Shown here piece by piece: positions 1 through 2,828 of a stretch of 5,478 bases of DNA (the stretch's first letter is position 1; each line of letters begins with the position of its first letter). The position numbers and the translations under genes are program-made. The notes under the pieces are model-generated. The model did not search any database and had not been told where the DNA came from. It worked only from the letters and a program-made list of their open reading frames with translations. The DNA is from CAJQND01 sp051010095. GTDB lineage: Bacteria; Pseudomonadota; Alphaproteobacteria; Rhizobiales; CAJQND01. Location of the stretch: contig JBPCVX010000283.1 of assembly GCA_051010095.1 (NCBI GenBank), forward strand, positions 1 to 5,478. The letters run 5' to 3'.

Positions 1-323
1 TCCCAAAAACTTGCAGGCATTTCCGCACCACGCGCTTTGCGCACAAGTTCCACATGATTCACATACGCTGAACCATCAGCCCATTGATAGGCGCGCGGCA
101 AAGGTGATAGAGCCTGCGTTTCATCAAAGGGTTCACCTTCAATTTGTCCCAAATCGATGCGCGTTGCTAAATCGTCTAAGCCCTCAACAACACTGTCCCA
201 ATTATCAAGTGCTTGTTGAAGAGTTCCCGCATACTTGCCCGCAGGCGTGTAACGGGACAAATCGGCGCGCACGACAACCAATTGGCCATCACGCGTGCCA
301 TCTTTCAAAGTGGCAAGCTTCAT
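1..323 (-). CDS. fahA: Fumarylacetoacetate hydrolase family protein, N-terminal part (partial)
   Basis: This gene reads leftward from an ATG at 321-323 and runs off the left edge, leaving 107 complete codons. The N-terminus MKLATLKDGTRDGQLVVV and the later stretch VRKARGAEMPASFW match my recollection of the bacterial FAH family, whose members usually have about 330-340 residues. The catalytic acidic metal-binding residues lie in the C-terminal barrel, beyond the window, so activity cannot be judged. Known members of the family cleave fumarylacetoacetate to fumarate and acetoacetate in the cytoplasm, the last step of tyrosine degradation. The start is supported by an AGGAAA ribosome-binding site seven bases upstream. 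It lies 16 bases behind the hmgA stop codon, so the two are probably co-transcribed. The pathway assignment rests on hmgA and maiA beside it. Other FAH-family hydrolases act on different acylpyruvates, so the exact substrate is an inference. Confidence 0.85.
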   Translation of the reverse strand, partial: MKLATLKDGTRDGQLVVVRADLSRYTPAGKYAGTLQQALDNWDSVVEGLDDLATRIDLGQIEGEPFDETQALSPLPRAYQWADGSAYVNHVELVRKARGAEMPASFW

Positions 324-330
324 ATTATTG

Positions 331-336
331 TTTCCT
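331..336 (-). promoter_or_regulatory. Ribosome-binding site of fahA
   Basis: Read leftward the sequence is AGGAAA, seven bases before the ATG at 321-323. It lies between the hmgA stop codon (340-342) and the fahA start. It fixes the fahA start and supports separate initiation within a shared hmgA-fahA transcript. Confidence 0.6.
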
Positions 337-339
337 GAC

Positions 340-1518
340 TTATTCTGCAGCTTGACGCGGTATGTTAGGGGCCTTTATCGGACCATCCTTCACCAGCCAA
401 CTTTCAGAGTATTCCTTCACTTCAGTGCTTTCTGCAGCCGAGCCCATTTCTAGCCCGTCGCGTGTGTCGAGCATTACGGCGTACTCAGACGTGGCCTCGT
501 TCTTTTGCTCATACATTGCCTGCAGCGCTTTTGGATGCGGGCCATGGGTAAAGCCGCAGGGATGCCACGTCACCATGCCGGGGTGAATATTGTCACGAGA
601 GAAGAAGTCTCCATCGTGATAAAACAGCACTTCGTCATAATCATCATTGTTGTGGAAGAACGGAACCTTAAGCGCGCCAGGGTCGCTTTCAAACGGACGT
701 GGCACAAAGGTGCAAATCACAAACCGATTGCCAACGAACGTTGTGTGTGCCGATGGCGGCAGATGATATCGATGAGACATTAACGGGCGAATATCCTTCA
801 CATTCAGCCGAACGGGTGTTAGGTCGCCGTGCCACCCTACCGCGTCAAGCGGATTAAAGGGATAGGTTACAGTTGAAAGCTCACCCAGACGTTTGATGCG
901 AACCTGCCATTCTTCATTGCCTGCATATTGGTCTTTGAAAGCCTCATCAATCTTCGGTGTATCCATGATCGCTTGATCATAGACGGCATGCTTACCGACC
1001 ATACCGCGATCAGGAGTTTTGTAAGACCCGTTGGTGCATTCAATAAGGAGCATTTCAACTGGACCAGACGTTTCAACGCGCCAACTCGTTGAACGCGGCA
1101 AAACGATATAATCACCTTGCGCAAATTCCAGATGACCATAGTCGCAGTAAAGATGCCCAGTGCCACGGTGAACAAACAGCAACTCGTCGCCATCGCCATT
1201 GCGCACCAAGTGGTCCATCTTGCCGTCAAAATACCAAATGCGCATTTTTACCGATGCATTGCCAAGCACCAACCCGGCATTCCACGGTGAAGCTTCATCT
1301 TTAAGCGCGTTGTTTAAATCAAATGCACGGGGCTTAAGTGGGCCTTCCCAACTTGTCCAACCGGTTGGCGGATGGGTGTGGTACATGTGGCAAGCAGGGC
1401 CAAAAAACCCTTCTTTGCCCATCTCTCGCTCAAAAGTGCCTTCGGGCAAATCACAGTGAGCCTGACGCGAAGCCTGACCTTCAACGACCGGAAAAGAAAA
1501 AAATTCATTAGACGCCAT
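340..1518 (-). CDS. hmgA: Homogentisate 1,2-dioxygenase, short divergent form
   Basis: The 392-residue product should be a cytoplasmic Fe(II) dioxygenase that opens the ring of homogentisate to give 4-maleylacetoacetate. The C-terminal cupin carries the likely iron ligands: His289 and Glu296 in FFHNNDDYDEVLFYHDGDFF, and His325 in GFTHGPHP. These correspond to human HGD His335, Glu341 and His371. An N-terminal cupin-like segment (about 108-148) includes GDGDELLFVHRGTGHLYC. The protein is about 50 residues shorter than the human or pseudomonad enzyme and lacks their N-terminal SGFGNEF signature. It therefore belongs to a divergent branch of the family (COG3508), which I recall in alphaproteobacteria and actinomycetes. 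The ATG at 1516-1518 follows a strong AAGGGGGG ribosome-binding site. The gene leads a leftward unit with fahA and diverges from marR-maiA. The adjacent genes for the next two pathway steps support homogentisate as substrate, although a related diphenol cannot be excluded from sequence. Confidence 0.9.
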   Translation of the reverse strand: MASNEFFSFPVVEGQASRQAHCDLPEGTFEREMGKEGFFGPACHMYHTHPPTGWTSWEGPLKPRAFDLNNALKDEASPWNAGLVLGNASVKMRIWYFDGKMDHLVRNGDGDELLFVHRGTGHLYCDYGHLEFAQGDYIVLPRSTSWRVETSGPVEMLLIECTNGSYKTPDRGMVGKHAVYDQAIMDTPKIDEAFKDQYAGNEEWQVRIKRLGELSTVTYPFNPLDAVGWHGDLTPVRLNVKDIRPLMSHRYHLPPSAHTTFVGNRFVICTFVPRPFESDPGALKVPFFHNNDDYDEVLFYHDGDFFSRDNIHPGMVTWHPCGFTHGPHPKALQAMYEQKNEATSEYAVMLDTRDGLEMGSAAESTEVKEYSESWLVKDGPIKAPNIPRQAAE

Positions 1519-1527
1519 GGTGCCGAT

Positions 1528-1535
1528 CCCCCCTT
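1528..1535 (-). promoter_or_regulatory. Ribosome-binding site of hmgA
   Basis: Read leftward the sequence is AAGGGGGG, nine bases before the ATG at 1516-1518. It is unusually G-rich for a Shine-Dalgarno sequence and supports the chosen hmgA start. Confidence 0.65.
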
Positions 1536-1575
1536 AGGATGCTGGACATTAAGACTGCATATTTCTGATCTGCTA

Positions 1576-1601
1576 AAAATAGTTACATATGAAACTAATT
1601 T
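1576..1601. promoter_or_regulatory. Operator-like palindrome 1 (probable MarR site)
   Basis: This is a 26-base inverted repeat centred between 1588 and 1589, on CATATG, in which 11 of 13 base pairs are symmetric. The inner 18 bases are TAGTTACATATGAAACTA, with one mismatched pair. MarR-family dimers bind palindromes of about this size, usually in the divergent promoter region next to their own gene. The same core recurs at 1658-1675. The binding protein is inferred to be the regulator encoded at 1676-2170. Confidence 0.65.
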
Positions 1602-1607
1602 CGTCAA
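1579..1607 (-). promoter_or_regulatory. Putative promoter of hmgA-fahA
   Basis: Read leftward, TTGACG (1602-1607) is a good -35 box of the alphaproteobacterial type. A 17-base spacer separates it from AACTAT (1579-1584), a weak -10 candidate. Transcription would start near 1572, giving a leader of roughly 50 bases before the hmgA ATG. The palindrome at 1576-1601 occupies the whole spacer and the -10 box, so a bound regulator would block RNA polymerase. The -35 box is convincing; the -10 box is not, and its exact position is uncertain. Confidence 0.45.
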
Positions 1608-1657
1608 TACTTGTTTCGCAGCAGTGCAAAAGAGATGTTTGCTCATGGGGTCAAACA

Positions 1658-1675
1658 TAGTTACAGTTGCAACCA
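1658..1675. promoter_or_regulatory. Operator-like palindrome 2, abutting the marR start
   Basis: TAGTTACAGTTGCAACCA has the same dyad pattern, GTTNCANNTGNAAC, as palindrome 1. On the plus strand it shares the first nine bases, ATAGTTACA (from 1657), with that site. It ends directly before the ATG at 1676, and the two dyad centres are 78 bases apart. A protein bound here would interfere with transcription or translation initiation of marR-maiA, which fits autoregulation. Confidence 0.55.
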
Positions 1676-2170
1676 ATGACTCTGACAAAATCAAAATCTG
1701 CAAACGCAGAATTCGATCTCACGCCATTGCGCCTTGAGACTTTTCTGCCCTACCAACTCAACCATCTTTCTGAGTTGGTTAGCGGCGCACTATCGCAAAT
1801 TTATGCACGAGAACACGATATTACAGTGCCAGAGTGGCGGATCATCGCGACACTTGGCCAGTACGGTACGATGATGGCGCGCGATATTGCAAACCACTCA
1901 CGGATGAACAAAACAATGGTAAGTCGCGCAGCAACATCCCTTGCAGATCGCCATTTAATTTGTCGCTCATCAAATCCAGACGACAAGCGCGAAGCATTTC
2001 TGACGCTGAGCCCATCGGGAAAAGTTATGTATGCGTCGATTATTCCAAAAGCCAAGGATTTTAATGCGCAGCTTTCGAGCGCGTTAGACGAAAATGAGCG
2101 GTTACAATTCGAAGAACTGCTCAACAAAATCACTTCAAAAGCGGTCGATATTTCATCGGGAGATGTTTGA
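1676..2170 (+). CDS. MarR-family transcriptional regulator, probable regulator of homogentisate degradation
   Basis: The 164-residue product is a winged-helix DNA-binding protein that should act as a dimer. The segment FLPYQLNHLSELVSGALSQIY (about 23-43) forms the N-terminal dimerisation helix. VPEWRIIATLGQYG (51-64) opens the helix-turn-helix, NKTMVSRAATSLADRHLI (78-95) is the recognition helix, and PDDKREAFLTLSPSGK (101-116) is the wing with its conserved D-x-R. No ligand can be read from the sequence; in this family a pathway intermediate often releases the protein from DNA. I chose the ATG at 1676; a TTG three codons upstream (1667) is possible, and an in-frame stop at 1658 bars anything longer. 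Neither start has a good ribosome-binding site. The gene diverges from hmgA-fahA and its stop codon directly precedes the maiA ATG, so it is probably translated in an operon with maiA. Control of this pathway is inferred from position and the flanking palindromes. Confidence 0.88.
   Translation: MTLTKSKSANAEFDLTPLRLETFLPYQLNHLSELVSGALSQIYAREHDITVPEWRIIATLGQYGTMMARDIANHSRMNKTMVSRAATSLADRHLICRSSNPDDKREAFLTLSPSGKVMYASIIPKAKDFNAQLSSALDENERLQFEELLNKITSKAVDISSGDV
2158..2162 (+). promoter_or_regulatory. Ribosome-binding site of maiA inside the marR 3' end
   Basis: GGGAG lies in the last codons of marR, eight bases before the maiA ATG at 2171. It supports that start and shows that maiA can be initiated separately on a shared marR-maiA transcript. 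Confidence 0.6.
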
Positions 2171-2815
2171 ATGCTTCTTTATGATTTCTGGCGCTCTTCG
2201 GCAGCTTACCGTGTGCGCATTGTGTTGAACCTCAAGAAAATTGAAATTGAACGTTCATACATAAATTTGGCACCAAACGTACTGGCGCAAAACAGCGCTG
2301 AATATCGCGCCCTTAACCCACAGGGCTTTGTGCCAATGTTGGTAATGGATAATGGAACAAAACTTACGCAGTCATATGTGATTTGTGAATATTTGGATGC
2401 GCATTTTCCAGAGCCCCGGCTTATCCCCAACGATCCACTAGAACGTGCGGATGTTTTGGCGTTAGCGCTTAGCGTCGCGTGTGATATCCACCCACTCAAC
2501 AATGCCCGCGTTTTGCGATTTCTCAAAGATGAACTTCGCCATGATCAAGAAACCATATCAAAGAAATGGTACGCCAAATGGGTCACAGACGAATTCACAG
2601 CACTTGAGAAACGGGTGGACGGTGATGGCTATTGCCGTGGGTCAACACCCACTCTTGCGGATGTCTTTCTCATCCCTCAGGTTTATAACGCACGCCGTTT
2701 TGATGTTGATCTTTCTGCATTCCCGCGCATTTGCAAAATTGTGGATACGTGCAACGGCCTGGAAGCATTTGCTGACGCCGCGCCCGAACAACAGCCTGAC
2801 GCGGCGTCAACCTAA
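2171..2815 (+). CDS. maiA: Maleylacetoacetate isomerase (zeta-class glutathione S-transferase)
   Basis: The 214-residue product has the normal length for this family and should catalyse the glutathione-dependent cis-trans isomerisation of maleylacetoacetate to fumarylacetoacetate in the cytoplasm. The N-terminal thioredoxin-like domain (about 1-80) begins with the zeta-class signature RSSAAYRVRI, in which Ser9 and Ser10 are the glutathione-site serines. It continues with QGFVPML (cis-Pro55) and the glutathione-binding TQSYVICEYLD (Gln67, Ser68). The helical C-terminal domain has PLNNARVLRFL (108-118) and TPTLADVFLIPQVYNARRF (159-177), both typical of MaiA. The human enzyme has Cys where this one has Ala11, a common replacement in bacteria. 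The ATG follows the marR stop codon with no gap. The gene supplies the step between HmgA and FahA although it sits in the opposite transcription unit. Its last codons contain a 10-bp stem (2773-2809). Confidence 0.93.
   Translation: MLLYDFWRSSAAYRVRIVLNLKKIEIERSYINLAPNVLAQNSAEYRALNPQGFVPMLVMDNGTKLTQSYVICEYLDAHFPEPRLIPNDPLERADVLALALSVACDIHPLNNARVLRFLKDELRHDQETISKKWYAKWVTDEFTALEKRVDGDGYCRGSTPTLADVFLIPQVYNARRFDVDLSAFPRICKIVDTCNGLEAFADAAPEQQPDAAST
2773..2809. terminator. Inverted repeat at the convergent maiA/kinase 3' ends, possible terminator or 3'-end hairpin
   Basis: TGACGCCGCG (2773-2782) and CGCGGCGTCA (2800-2809) form a perfect, GC-rich 10-bp stem around a 17-base loop. It lies within the last codons of maiA, and the maiA stop (2813-2815) is only 13 bases from the opposing stop at 2829. 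Neither strand has a run of T after the stem, so it is not a classical intrinsic terminator. It could stop polymerase weakly or protect mRNA 3' ends in both directions, or simply reflect codon choice. Confidence 0.35.
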
Positions 2816-2828
2816 CTCCAAGATTGGT

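Noticed and set aside
965..980. Hairpin ATGATC-gctt-GATCAT inside hmgA
   Set aside because: Only six base pairs with a four-base loop in mid-coding sequence; expected by chance and near no gene boundary.
867..1229. Second minus-strand frame inside hmgA
   Set aside because: It overlaps the convincing dioxygenase frame and shows no domain; an out-of-frame shadow.
1667..1669. TTG as the marR start, giving 167 residues
   Set aside because: The ATG three codons later is the more common start type, neither has a ribosome-binding site, and the TTG lies inside operator 2. It remains possible but is not preferred.
1372..1737. Plus-strand open frame running from inside hmgA through the control region into marR
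   Set aside because: Its product resembles nothing, and it overlaps hmgA antisense and marR out of frame while the MarR frame shows a clear domain.
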